The position numbers and the translations under genes were made by a program. Shown here piece after piece: positions 8,418 through 16,435 of a stretch of 64,000 nt of DNA (position 1 is the stretch's first letter; each line of letters opens with the position of its first letter). Below the pieces are notes generated by a model. That model was not told the DNA's origin. It ran no database searches and worked only from the letters and a program-made list of their open reading frames with translations. Source of the DNA: Lutacidiplasma sp049802875 (GTDB lineage: Archaea > Thermoplasmatota > Thermoplasmata > Lutacidiplasmatales > UBA184); contig JBARNH010000007.1 of the NCBI GenBank assembly GCA_049802875.1, positions 62,001 through 126,000 on the forward strand. Reading direction: 5' to 3'.

Positions 8418-10034
8418 TTACGAGACGAATCCCAACAAGCACCGAGGATCACCTAGGGACACGGGTGATAACCCCCCTAGCCAGGGCAATGGGTGTTCGG
8501 AGTGGAGGACACACGGAAGGTAAACTAGGTCCAGGACACGCGGCGAACTAGCTCGAAGCTGAGTCGAGGCCTTCGGGTTAGTTGCCCGGACGTCGTTGAC
8601 GTAGAGCTGCACGAGCCTCAACGCCTCGGCTTCCGTCGTCAACGGCGGAATGGCCTGTTGCCCAGGAATTGAGTACGACCCCACCCCCTGCAAAATCGCG
8701 GACAACCCTCCGCTCTGACTGATCTTCTGCTCCTTACCCGAAACACGACCATAGTAACCGGTGAGCGGTCGATTTCCACCGCGGGCAGAGAAGACGTCTG
8801 TCAGGACCCGGAAGCTGCCCGCACCGGCCAGCGTGGTTACGTCGGTGGAGAAAGTGGCGGCAACGAGCAACACCTCGGGAACCTCTTTTCCCCGCTTCGT
8901 CCAGAGGACTCCGGTTTCGAAGGTATACGGAAGCTCCACGACCCAGAAGGGGACGAAAGTTCCGCCTCCGACGTTCAACAACTTAACTGCCCCTCTCCCC
9001 GACTGTGCGGCGCGAACCTCGGCTGCGCGTCGAAATATTTCCTCCTGGAATTTCAGGGACCGAAACGAAGTGGTCCAATCGCTCGGGGCGCTCCGTGAGA
9101 GCCAATCTACCACCGAGCCAAGTCTTTGGAGATACGCCAGTGGATGCGGGGGCACATTCAGAGAGTTTTCGGAGAGGTTGATCATGGAATTAACCATCCG
9201 GATGACAGTCAGTTCCTGATCGACCGCCGTGGTCATGTACCCTAGTTCGGGGATCGATGACAAAGCTGTTCGCGCCGTTTTTAGTTCGCCCTCCGCCGCT
9301 CCGAGCAGTTTGCGGGGTAGTTCGAATTCCCGCCCTGTTACCAACTGGTCGACCGCCTTGCACTCCTCAGTAAGCCCGGCCAGCCGAGTCGATAGGGCCG
9401 GCCAACGGCCTATGCTGGCGATTGCCTCCGAAGCCGTTGCGAGATTCTGCGAGATAAGATGAAAACGCTCGGGGTGGTTGCTCTGAGAAAGCTTCTCGAC
9501 GACCAGGAGTGATTGATAGCAGGATGCCAGTCCGCTGGCTCGACGGATGAGCTCTCGAGCAGTCTCATCTACGGCCAGAGCTGAAATGGATTGTACTTTC
9601 GCATTGAAAACGGACACGGCTGCCGGGTTTTCACCCGAAGATGGGCGAAGGCTCGATATGAACGGAAGTGAGGCCAGCGGGGACGAGAGAAGTTGGAAGC
9701 AACGAAACCGGTACTGATCGCTTTCAGTGCTAAGGTGGGGCCGAATACCCGTGTTGAAGGCGGCGAGACGTGCCATTGGGTCCACATACTGCGATCCCGA
9801 GACATCGAGACCCGGTGGAACCGTTTGTCGAACGAACGCTGTGACCTGGGCCATGAAATGGTCGAGAAATTGACGGGCATCGACGATTCTCTGCGATGTC
9901 CCGCAATAATCGCACGTTAGTATCTCTCCCTCGGAACGCGGGGAATAGGGAGCGCCGCATGCACTGCACCTTAGCCTATATTCGGAGAACATCGCGTCGG
10001 GCGCGAGCTGGCTGGTCGCTCCTACTCCCGTCAT
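8418..10034 (-). CDS. Zinc-ribbon protein of unknown function (partner of the 10067-11011 gene)
   Basis: A 538-residue protein not assigned to a family. Near the N-terminus a four-Cys zinc ribbon is visible, LRCSACGAPYSP (residues ~21-32) and LTCDYCGTSQRI (~39-50). The middle (~150-330) is mostly helical with no clear catalytic motif. Residues ~345-420 look beta-rich (FVPFWVVELPYTFETGVLW). No signal peptide or membrane segment is seen. The GTG/ATG region at 10034 has a GAGAGGA ribosome site, and the gene follows the 10067-11011 stop by 32 bp in the same orientation, so the two are probably co-transcribed. Two zinc-ribbon proteins in one unit suggest a shared complex, but this is inference. 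Confidence 0.8.
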   Translation of the reverse strand: MTGVGATSQLAPDAMFSEYRLRCSACGAPYSPRSEGEILTCDYCGTSQRIVDARQFLDHFMAQVTAFVRQTVPPGLDVSGSQYVDPMARLAAFNTGIRPHLSTESDQYRFRCFQLLSSPLASLPFISSLRPSSGENPAAVSVFNAKVQSISALAVDETARELIRRASGLASCYQSLLVVEKLSQSNHPERFHLISQNLATASEAIASIGRWPALSTRLAGLTEECKAVDQLVTGREFELPRKLLGAAEGELKTARTALSSIPELGYMTTAVDQELTVIRMVNSMINLSENSLNVPPHPLAYLQRLGSVVDWLSRSAPSDWTTSFRSLKFQEEIFRRAAEVRAAQSGRGAVKLLNVGGGTFVPFWVVELPYTFETGVLWTKRGKEVPEVLLVAATFSTDVTTLAGAGSFRVLTDVFSARGGNRPLTGYYGRVSGKEQKISQSGGLSAILQGVGSYSIPGQQAIPPLTTEAEALRLVQLYVNDVRATNPKASTQLRASSPRVLDLVYLPCVLHSEHPLPWLGGLSPVSLGDPRCLLGFVS

Positions 10035-10066
10035 AGCTTCCTCTCTACGTACTGCAATCCCGGCCC

Positions 10067-11011
10067 CTAAGACCCCGATGCATGCTGCAATCGATGCTCC
10101 ATCGCACGCATTTCACGCATTAGCCGATCTTCAACCTGGCTCACTCGTTGAACTGCGATCCGGTCCGCCAGGTCGCCGATCGCCGAGTAGCAGCCCTTGC
10201 AGACGTAGACATACCGGCCGGACCGATCCATTGAAGGGAGTGGCGACGTGCCATGGAGGTTCAATCCAGTGGCTTCCTTGTCGACTGTGAGTGAAACGAA
10301 TTGGACACCATGACCAGTCCCCTCCCTTCCGCACACCCAGCATTTGGCTTTCAACGCAAGATTGCCTGATTTGATCGCCGCACTCTGGGCGTTGTCATCG
10401 TAGCCCGCCTGCGCCCAGTACTGCTGGGCAGTTTGGAAGTGCTCGGCGGCAGTCATTGGGTCGGTGCCTTCGAGAGATTTCCCCAATACCTCGAACGACA
10501 GGGCCATCAATATCGGCGCTTGAAAATCCGCCGGAATGGCTCGATGCTCAAGAAGTTCAGGGAGGTAAAGGACCTTGTTTCCCAACTGGCGATATTCGTC
10601 GGCGAGGCTCTGGAGGCCCTGTGCCAAACTCTCGGGATTGCCAGACTGGGAGCGAGCCATGGCCGTCAGGCTGGCGTACCGTGCAGTCAGCTGCAATTCG
10701 TTCGCCAATTCACTAGAACTGGTCCCTCTCGCCCCAAGTTTGAGCTCAATCGTTCCGGGAATGTTTTGGAGCAGCGAAAATAGTGCCATCAGCGAGGATG
10801 GATCCGAGTTTCTCACTGCGCTCGAAAGTAGGTTGGTGTAGGCCGTCGCGACGTTGGCGTACAAGAGGTTACCCTCTCGCGAAAACTTTCGAGTTGCATC
10901 GATGAACTTCTCACTGGCCCTCGAATGATCGCCGCGTCGGGCAAGGTCGAGGCCTTGCTCCAACGTCGCAGCCCCATCCTTGATGATCGGCACAGGCAGA
11001 GGACCGACCAT
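10067..11011 (-). CDS. Helical-repeat (TPR-like) protein with C-terminal zinc ribbon
   Basis: A 314-residue protein without a recognised family. Residues ~10-215 are all-helical with TPR/SNAP-like spacing (ATLEQGLDLARRGDHSRASE, AEHFQTAQQYWAQAGYDDNA). Residues ~222-275 hold a zinc ribbon, CWVCGREGTG then YVCKGCYSAI. A short coiled region, RVSQVEDRLMREMRAMEHRL, ends the protein. The ATG at 11011 was chosen because a TATA box lies 25 bp upstream, which indicates a leaderless transcript; an in-frame extension to 11161 would run across that promoter. It is the first gene of a two-gene unit with the 538-residue zinc-ribbon protein. TPR-like helices suggest a scaffold role; function unknown. Confidence 0.82.
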   Translation of the reverse strand: MVGPLPVPIIKDGAATLEQGLDLARRGDHSRASEKFIDATRKFSREGNLLYANVATAYTNLLSSAVRNSDPSSLMALFSLLQNIPGTIELKLGARGTSSSELANELQLTARYASLTAMARSQSGNPESLAQGLQSLADEYRQLGNKVLYLPELLEHRAIPADFQAPILMALSFEVLGKSLEGTDPMTAAEHFQTAQQYWAQAGYDDNAQSAAIKSGNLALKAKCWVCGREGTGHGVQFVSLTVDKEATGLNLHGTSPLPSMDRSGRYVYVCKGCYSAIGDLADRIAVQRVSQVEDRLMREMRAMEHRLQHASGS

Positions 11012-11031
11012 AGAATCTGTCTCTTCCAGCG

Positions 11032-11040
11032 TATAAAAGG
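11032..11040 (-). promoter_or_regulatory. TATA box of the zinc-ribbon two-gene unit
   Basis: CTTTTATAC on the minus strand, centred 25 bp before the ATG at 11011; it fixes the start and implies a leaderless mRNA. Confidence 0.7.
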
Positions 11041-11202
11041 CACTGAAGCTCAGGTCGTATCGTTCCCTGGGCTGAATCGAGCCCCGGAGGGGTTCCTGCA
11101 TCTCGGATGAAGCGGACCACTCTGCTCCCGCGCTGGTGCGGCACGGGCACGATCGGTGCAATCAACCGCGCAGCCAGTCCTGACGACAAGGGTCCCTCGG
11201 GT

Positions 11203-11224
11203 GGGTGCAACGGTCGTTGCACGC
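11203..11224. repeat. 22-bp intergenic dyad, copy 3 (near-consensus)
   Basis: GGGTGCAA-CGGTCG-TTGCACGC, 15 of 16 arm bases, in the 670-bp divergent gap before the 11683 gene. Confidence 0.75.
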
Positions 11225-11682
11225 ATCTGGCTATCGCCCGCGCTGGGATCGCGTATCCGAATCCCGTTTTCGAGCGGTTAACGAGACCCTTGCTCGCCAG
11301 GTATTTATTCCGGGTAGCTCTTCGCACTGTTGGAGGGCACAGAATCGAAGTAGATGCGGGGAGGCGGGAGCTTCTCAACTGGACCCCGGGAACGGCCCGG
11401 GTTACGCCTTGGTTGGGGCGAGAATCCGGTCTGCTAATATCAATTGTTAAAATCAACTTTGAGCCCGATTAACGGGGCGTAAAACCTGAACTAAATCTGG
11501 ACCACTTCTACGTGTGCTTCTGTAAGGAAGCTTCCGAGACGATTCACTAATCGACCCTTATTCCGATAACCATCTTAGCAAACAGGGAAGACTTCGAAAC
11601 ACAACCGCGCCTCGACCGTCCGAGCGAGAAGGATCTCTCGACTCTAGCGTCGCCCAAGGTTCGAGCCCGAAGGAAGCAGAAT
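11225..11682. other. Intergenic stretch without a supported gene
   Basis: Together with 11041-11202 this gap separates the divergent zinc-ribbon module and the 11683 gene. Short open frames exist on both strands, but none has family-like sequence or a start and promoter. An AT-rich patch at about 11433-11460 is the only other feature. Confidence 0.5.
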
Positions 11683-12099
11683 ATGGCGACGAGGATTGGA
11701 GAAGAGGGAGAGCGCGAGACACCGCCGCCCGAGCAGAGGGGGAGACTTCTGCGCCCAAGCACCGTAGCAGTGCTGAAACAAGCCCTTCAGCACTACTTGG
11801 AGCACGAGCGTGACTTCGTGGACGCTTACTTCCCCGAAGTCGCGAGACGCGGATACGTGACATGGGGGGATGTGTTTGGACTGAGCGACCGACAAGCGGA
11901 TGCATGCCGCCCAATATTGTTGGAAAGCATCCGACACTTCTTGAAAGAGGATGCCAGAGAGCGGAACCGCAACGTCCACCTGTTGACCCGCGAACCGGTC
12001 GATCCAAACTTCGTTTCTTTCCCCGCCCGAAAGGCGAAGGCTTGGACAGAGGCGCTTCGCGACCTCTGCAACGTTTTCGGGCTGGAGTGCTTGGGATAA
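11683..12099 (+). CDS. Small uncharacterised protein followed by a hairpin terminator
   Basis: A 138-residue protein, soluble, with no signal peptide or membrane segment and no family recognised. Predicted helices span STVAVLKQALQHYLEHERDF and AKAWTEALRDLCNVFG, and the charged middle segment is RHFLKEDARERNR. Coding evidence is an uninterrupted frame with even composition, a purine-rich stretch (AAGGAAGCAGA) just before the ATG, and a strong terminator 18 bp after the stop. It stands alone between long non-coding gaps. Confidence 0.6.
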   Translation: MATRIGEEGERETPPPEQRGRLLRPSTVAVLKQALQHYLEHERDFVDAYFPEVARRGYVTWGDVFGLSDRQADACRPILLESIRHFLKEDARERNRNVHLLTREPVDPNFVSFPARKAKAWTEALRDLCNVFGLECLG

Positions 12100-12116
12100 A
12101 TCGGACGGCGGGCCAC

Positions 12117-12141
12117 GGGACCCTCCCTGAGGGAGGGTCCC
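12117..12141 (+). terminator. Strong hairpin terminator
   Basis: An 11-bp perfect stem GGGACCCTCCC with loop TGA and the complementary arm, followed by ATTATTTT. It lies 18 bp after the 11683-12099 stop. Hairpin-plus-T terminators are more bacterial than archaeal, and nothing else in the window looks like this. Confidence 0.7.
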
Positions 12142-12459
12142 ATTATTTTCCCGCTAAATCTGTGCTCTCTCTACCCCACTGATTAAGATCTGTTGGAAGG
12201 GTTTGAACCCATGTATGTTGAATGCCTATTGCACCCAATGATCCCTCGTGTGAACTGTGCCGTGTTCCAAACGGGCCCGTTAATCACGCGGGCAACTTCG
12301 GTGGAGGGGAACTTGGGGCCAGTAGTCCTCGCACATACTCGGCTGTCCCGCTCCGACAAACGGTGGTCGAGCGTCGCCCTGACTCTATCAGGAACTGGTA
12401 GACACTCGGCGGACACCAGTGTCAGGCTATCCGGCCAAAGACGACCCCGAATGCGTGCC
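12142..12459. other. Intergenic stretch with one half-dyad
   Basis: No supported gene. A right half-site, TTGCACCC with degenerate left arm, lies at about 12215-12236. A small GGGTTTGAACCC palindrome at 12199-12210 does not belong to a tRNA. Confidence 0.4.
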
Positions 12460-12576
12460 CTAGCACCCCATTAAATCCAGAGCCCTAGCAACGAAGCCCT
12501 GGACGATCAATGCGACCCTGCTGGTAAAAAATGGGTAGAAGGTCACGCCGAGGGGGAAGACGGCGACACCTCCCAT
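12460..12576 (-). CDS. Possible 38-residue membrane peptide or remnant of a membrane protein gene
   Basis: A short frame from an ATG at 12576: MGGVAVFPLGVTFYPFFTSR followed by VALIVQGFVARALDLMGC. It has one hydrophobic segment and looks like the last helix of a membrane protein. The same frame is open upstream to about 12640 (RLGRSDSSRTTIVGY), then closed by TGA, so it may be a decayed 3' end. No family was recognised. The rest of 12142-12728 has only the half-dyad near 12220. Confidence 0.25.
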   Translation of the reverse strand: MGGVAVFPLGVTFYPFFTSRVALIVQGFVARALDLMGC

Positions 12577-12728
12577 GTACCCGACGATGGTGGTCCGGCT
12601 CGAATCAGACCGGCCCAGGCGTTGTTCCCGATAATTGGGAAATCATCCCGGTGCCGAACGGAGGGACTTCCTATCGGAGATAGCAAGACCCGGGTCCGTG
12701 TCGTCCAGGAACCATGACGTCGCCACGG

Positions 12729-14348
12729 CTAACTTGCGTCGACCGAGACCATGCTCACGCTGTGCTGGAAGGAGTTGGTGACAAGGAGCTCTCCATTCCC
12801 ATTGTCAGACGCCTCGCCATAGGAGCCGCTATCTACCGGGACGATGGCGAGGACCTGGTTCGTCGCAGCCGAGATTATACTCAGCAAGTTACCTGTCGCG
12901 AAGACGTCTCCTGTCACGCTGTCATAGGCGACCGCGAAGGGATTGGGCTCGACCGCTATGGTTGCCACCACCGTGTTCGTCACGTCCGAGATCACGCTCA
13001 GGTTGGCTGAGCCGGCGTTCGAGACAAAGATCTCTCCCTGGCTACTGTCATACGCGACGCCGAATGGATAGTCTCCCATCGGGATAGTAGCCGCCACCTC
13101 ATTCGTCGTGGCTGAGATGACGCTCACACTGTCCGAACCCGGGCTGGCTACGAAGAGCTCGCCCTTTCCACTGTCGTACGCGACGGCTACCGGTCCACTT
13201 GCCACGGCGAGGTTCGCCACCACCTGGTTGGTCGCGTCCGAAATCACGGTCACGTTGTTGCCGCTCGTGACGAACAACTCCCCATTCGCGGGGTCATACG
13301 CCACGCCCATGGGATAGGAGCCCACGGAGATCGTCGAAACCACTTTGTCCGTCAGGGCGGAGATCACCGTGACGAGGCTCGCGCCCCACTCCGTTACGAA
13401 CACCTCTTATTTCGCGCTATCGTAAGCGGCGTAACTGGGAAATTCTGGGTACGGTACCGGGATCGACGTCACGACTTTGTTGGTGGTCGCGCTAATTACG
13501 GTCACCTCGTCCACGTCGCTGACCGCAACGAAGAACTCGCCCTTCGCCGGATCGTACGCAACACCGCTGGGGAGATACCCCACGGGGATACTCGTCACGA
13601 CTCGGTACGCCGGCTCCCGATCGATGAAACCGGCGCGGGAGTTGGAGAACGCAAAGATCCCCAGGACGTCCGCCCGATTCTGGCCGCCGCCGTCGTGATT
13701 AGTCGAAGTTTCCGTGAAGGAGTAGGTTCCGGACGCGAGCTGCGACTCGCCAATCAGCACCCCCGACCAGGTGCCGCCGGTCCCATTTGACTCAATCACC
13801 AGCCCCGGAACGCCGCTCATAAGGATAGTGTTCTGCCCGCCACTCAGTGCGATCAGCACGACGAACGCAGACTCGGGCAAAACCAGTTTCTCGGTGAGGG
13901 TAGTGGTCGCTTGGACCGGTGGGATCGAGACCTTTGTCTTTTCCCCGTAGTACTGGAAACCGCTGACGGCAAAGCCTCCGATGGAAAATTGAGAGTCACT
14001 GGTCGTGTAGTTGTCGGAGGTCTCCTGAGTGACCGCGAGGGCCGCTGCGACGTTCCCATCCCGATCGACAGCGTTGACAAGGTCTCCAGACGAGAATCCG
14101 GTAGAGGGCTGGGTTCCCCCGTTGGCCATTCCGAACACGCTCAGCACGCCGGGGTACGCGAGCGTCTGAGAGTCCGCCCGGTTATGAACCGAGGGTCCAA
14201 TGAGATGGGGAGTCGACGAGGTCGCACTGGTCAGTCCGGAGGTCGAGAGATCACGAACCGGTCCTGGGGCCGGGAGGGTGCCGGTCGACTGCGCAGACAC
14301 GGACGGCAGTAGCATGACGCCGACAATCGCTACGACTGCGAGCAACAC
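12729..14348 (-). pseudogene. Secreted YVTN/NHL-type beta-propeller surface protein interrupted by an in-frame TAA
   Basis: The first part, 14348 to 13407, encodes a signal peptide (VLLAVVAIVGVMLLPSVSAQ, GTG start), a beta-sandwich region and the first propeller blades. It then stops at TAA (13407-13409). The same frame continues after the stop to 12729 with five more blades of about 40 residues, each with the phrase AYD-x-x-x-GE-x-FV and VISATTN-x-VV. In every intact blade the TAA position is Gly (AKGEFFV, ANGELFV, GKGELFV). A Gly codon to TAA needs at least two base changes, so this is not a simple single error. Such proteins are exported cell-surface propellers. The downstream part has an internal GTG at 13403 but no promoter, so a truncated or read-through product is expected. 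Confidence 0.8.
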
Positions 14349-14682
14349 GGCCGAATGAGCGACTCCACGTCGAGACGGGACCTTCCGCCGTCATATCGTC
14401 ACTTACATGTTCCTTTCGGACCCGAAGCGTCTCGGCGGCGGAGACGAAGTCGACCTTAATAAATCCCGTTGGCGGATCCTGTCGGCTGCGTGCTAACATG
14501 CCATGACCTCCCTTGACTATCGTCGGGCCGTCTAACGCTACCCTTGATGCTCGCCGCGGACCGAACCCACCCCGGCGTTCGAATCGGGTCGTTTCCGCCC
14601 ACTGTAGGTCCGTCGCCATCGGTCGGCGCAAAGGAAGCCGGCCTAGTGTCCTTAAGGTAGGCTATCGAATACAGCAGTTCGG
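14349..14682. other. Divergent gap between two surface-protein genes
   Basis: A 334-bp stretch with no family-like frame and no dyad copy. An AT-rich TTTATTAAG on the minus strand at about 14455-14465 could be the propeller gene's TATA box, which would give a leader of roughly 85 nt. Confidence 0.4.
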
Positions 14683-15786
14683 ATGCGCGCGGTCTTCGCG
14701 GCTGTCATCGCCCTAGCGTTGATCTTGTTGACCGGCTCGACGCTTGTGAGTCCGACGGCGCACGATGCTGCCAGTGTTTATACGAACATGGCCACGGTCG
14801 CGGGTTTCTCTGGGACTGGGACGAACTCCGCTGAGCTAGACACCTACCCGCTGACCTTCACGGAGAGCGGGCTGCCATCGGGAACGAACTGGTCGGTTAG
14901 TCTCAACGATACAACACGGAGCGCGGCGTTGCCTACGATTACCATCGCGGAACCGAATGGGACCTATCAGCTCTACACTTGGGATGTAAAGGGTTACACG
15001 AGCTACTCCAACGTGACGACTCTCAAGGTCAGTGGCGCTCCGATGGACATCACGGTGTACTACACGCCGCCGCCGGCCGGCTTTTACTTTGTAACGTTCG
15101 TTCAGACAGGGCTGTCCTTTAACGTCGTTTGGGAGGTCCAGCTTTCCGCTATCATCAACGGGACCACCGAACCTGGCGGATTCGGCCAGAATTACTTCGG
15201 CCCGACCCATACTCCCTCCGCGCCCTACGGAGTCGAAAACGGCACATTCGCTTGGACGGCCTTCCACCCCAGCGTACCAGAGTACCCCATCCCCACGTAC
15301 TTTCCGTTTCCGTCTAGTGGGACGGTGGTCGTTAACGGGTCCAGTGTGCTCATCGACCTCGCGTACCGCTACTCCTATCCGTTCTACTTCGACGTAGAGG
15401 GACTCCCGACCACCGTCCCATTGACCCTACAGATACTCAACGAAACGACAACCGGAAGCGGCAGCGCCGAGTACCTCCTCATGATTCCGAACGGCACGTT
15501 CGAGTGGAACGCCACTGCGCCAGGGTACCAACCGCAAAACGGAACTATCTCCATTCAGGGCATGCCGGAATTCAACGTCAAGGGGATCTCCTTCGAGGCA
15601 CTTCCTTCGGCGACGAACCCGCCGTGGGCATGGGTCGAGATCGGTGTGGTCATCGCGGCAATCGGCGTAGGCGCGGCAGCCTTCCTTTTGAGGTGGCGCA
15701 AGGGCGGCGGTCGAATGCGCGAGGGTCAATCTACACCAATCGCTTCTACTCCACCGCCCTCACAACAGCCGCCGTCTCCCCCGTAG
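14683..15786 (+). CDS. Thermoplasmata-type membrane-anchored surface protein
   Basis: A 367-residue exported protein. A signal peptide (residues 1-~26, AVFAAVIALALILLTGS) is followed by beta-rich domains. The first begins YPLTFTESGLPSGTNWSVSL near residues 55-74, a phrase repeated in many Thermoplasmata surface proteins. Similar but weaker repeats start at FVTFVQTGLSFNVVWEV and FYFDVEGLPTTVPLTL. Many N-x-S/T sites suggest glycosylation. A C-terminal helix (WVEIGVVIAAIGVGAAAFLL, ~318-338) and an RWRKGGGR stop-transfer place the bulk outside and a short Pro-rich tail inside. Function unknown; probably S-layer-associated or adhesive. Confidence 0.82.
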   Translation: MRAVFAAVIALALILLTGSTLVSPTAHDAASVYTNMATVAGFSGTGTNSAELDTYPLTFTESGLPSGTNWSVSLNDTTRSAALPTITIAEPNGTYQLYTWDVKGYTSYSNVTTLKVSGAPMDITVYYTPPPAGFYFVTFVQTGLSFNVVWEVQLSAIINGTTEPGGFGQNYFGPTHTPSAPYGVENGTFAWTAFHPSVPEYPIPTYFPFPSSGTVVVNGSSVLIDLAYRYSYPFYFDVEGLPTTVPLTLQILNETTTGSGSAEYLLMIPNGTFEWNATAPGYQPQNGTISIQGMPEFNVKGISFEALPSATNPPWAWVEIGVVIAAIGVGAAAFLLRWRKGGGRMREGQSTPIASTPPPSQQPPSPP

Positions 15787-15942
15787 CGCATTGCATCAGG
15801 GCCGGGCTTTTCTGGATGAGCGCGTATCGGACCTTTTGAAAGCGCCTGCGCCTCTTCAAACCATTCACGCCCTTTCGAACGAGGCGGGGTTTACACCCTG
15901 GGGGAGTGTCGACTGCTGTATGGGCGCACCTCGGCGGTGACT

Positions 15943-15964
15943 CGGTGCAATGAAGTTTGCAACT
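15943..15964. repeat. 22-bp intergenic dyad, copy 4 (first of a pair)
   Basis: CGGTGCAA-TGAAGT-TTGCAACT; its partner begins exactly 38 bp downstream. Confidence 0.6.
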
Positions 15965-15980
15965 GCTAGATCCGCCGATT

Positions 15981-16001
15981 GGGTGCAAAGTGTTTGCGCC
16001 G
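15981..16001. repeat. 22-bp intergenic dyad, copy 5 (second of a pair)
   Basis: GGGTGCAA-AGTGT-TTGCGCCG, a perfect left arm with the spacer shortened to 5. Confidence 0.55.
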
Positions 16002-16122
16002 CTTTTCGAGGACCCGATCCTCGCACTGAAGAGTTGGTCTCGCTGGTCCCAAATAGGAAGGGCGGGCTAAACGTGCCGTCGTTAACATTCTGTTCCGAAC
16101 AGCGTTAATTAACGATTTCTCG

Positions 16123-16392
16123 TTAGTCAACTTCATCAGCTTCTTCGAGGCCTAAGAGGCGAACTTCCCCTTGGGGAATCGAAGCTGCGACCGAGACTCC
16201 GCATCGAAGGGGAAGCAGCTGTCCCCGCCGACGTGTTTGGTGGGCCTTGTGCAACGCGCCTCGCGCCAAAGACCTGCCCAGGAGCGCCCCCGTCGACGTG
16301 AATCCCTCGCAAAGCGTCCGACCTAATCGCAGTTGGGAGTTCCGCCTCTGAAGCGCGGCCAACAACGGGATCATCAAGGGGGCATCGTTCAT
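16123..16392 (-). CDS. Doubtful small basic ORF
   Basis: An 89-residue frame starting MNDAPLMIPLLAALQRRNSQ, rich in Leu and Arg, with no recognised family and no clear TATA box in its own direction. It is divergent from the AAA ATPase gene and shares its palindromic promoter region, which is the only reason for listing it. It may be a chance frame. Confidence 0.22.
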   Translation of the reverse strand: MNDAPLMIPLLAALQRRNSQLRLGRTLCEGFTSTGALLGRSLARGALHKAHQTRRRGQLLPLRCGVSVAASIPQGEVRLLGLEEADEVD

Positions 16393-16395
16393 TTG

Positions 16396-16415
16396 CTTAC
16401 CTAAGCTTATGTAAG
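16396..16415. promoter_or_regulatory. Near-perfect palindrome over the AAA ATPase promoter
   Basis: CTTACCTAAGCTTATGTAAG, 20 bp with 9 of 10 base pairs symmetric. Its right half (CTTATGTAAG) is also the TATA-like element 26 bp before the GTG at 16436. The word TTAGGTAAGG recurs after the gene at about 17643-17652, so a self-binding regulator is plausible. Confidence 0.5.
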
Positions 16416-16435
16416 GAAACTATTGTGTCCCCACC

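Larger units (their letters stand above)
15787..16122. other. Intergenic stretch with a paired dyad
   Basis: No gene is supported. It contains two dyad copies 38 bp apart (15943 and 15981) and, near 16084-16120, an AT-rich patch with TTAATTAACG. Confidence 0.5.

Noticed and set aside
11107..11472. Plus-strand frame containing dyad copy 3
   Set aside because: It starts over the zinc-ribbon module's 5' region, spans the dyad, and has no family-like sequence or promoter.
12199..12210. GGGTTTGAACCC resembling a tRNA T-arm
   Set aside because: It has a 6-nt loop rather than the 7-nt T-loop with a 5-bp stem, and no acceptor, D- or anticodon arms are found on either strand.
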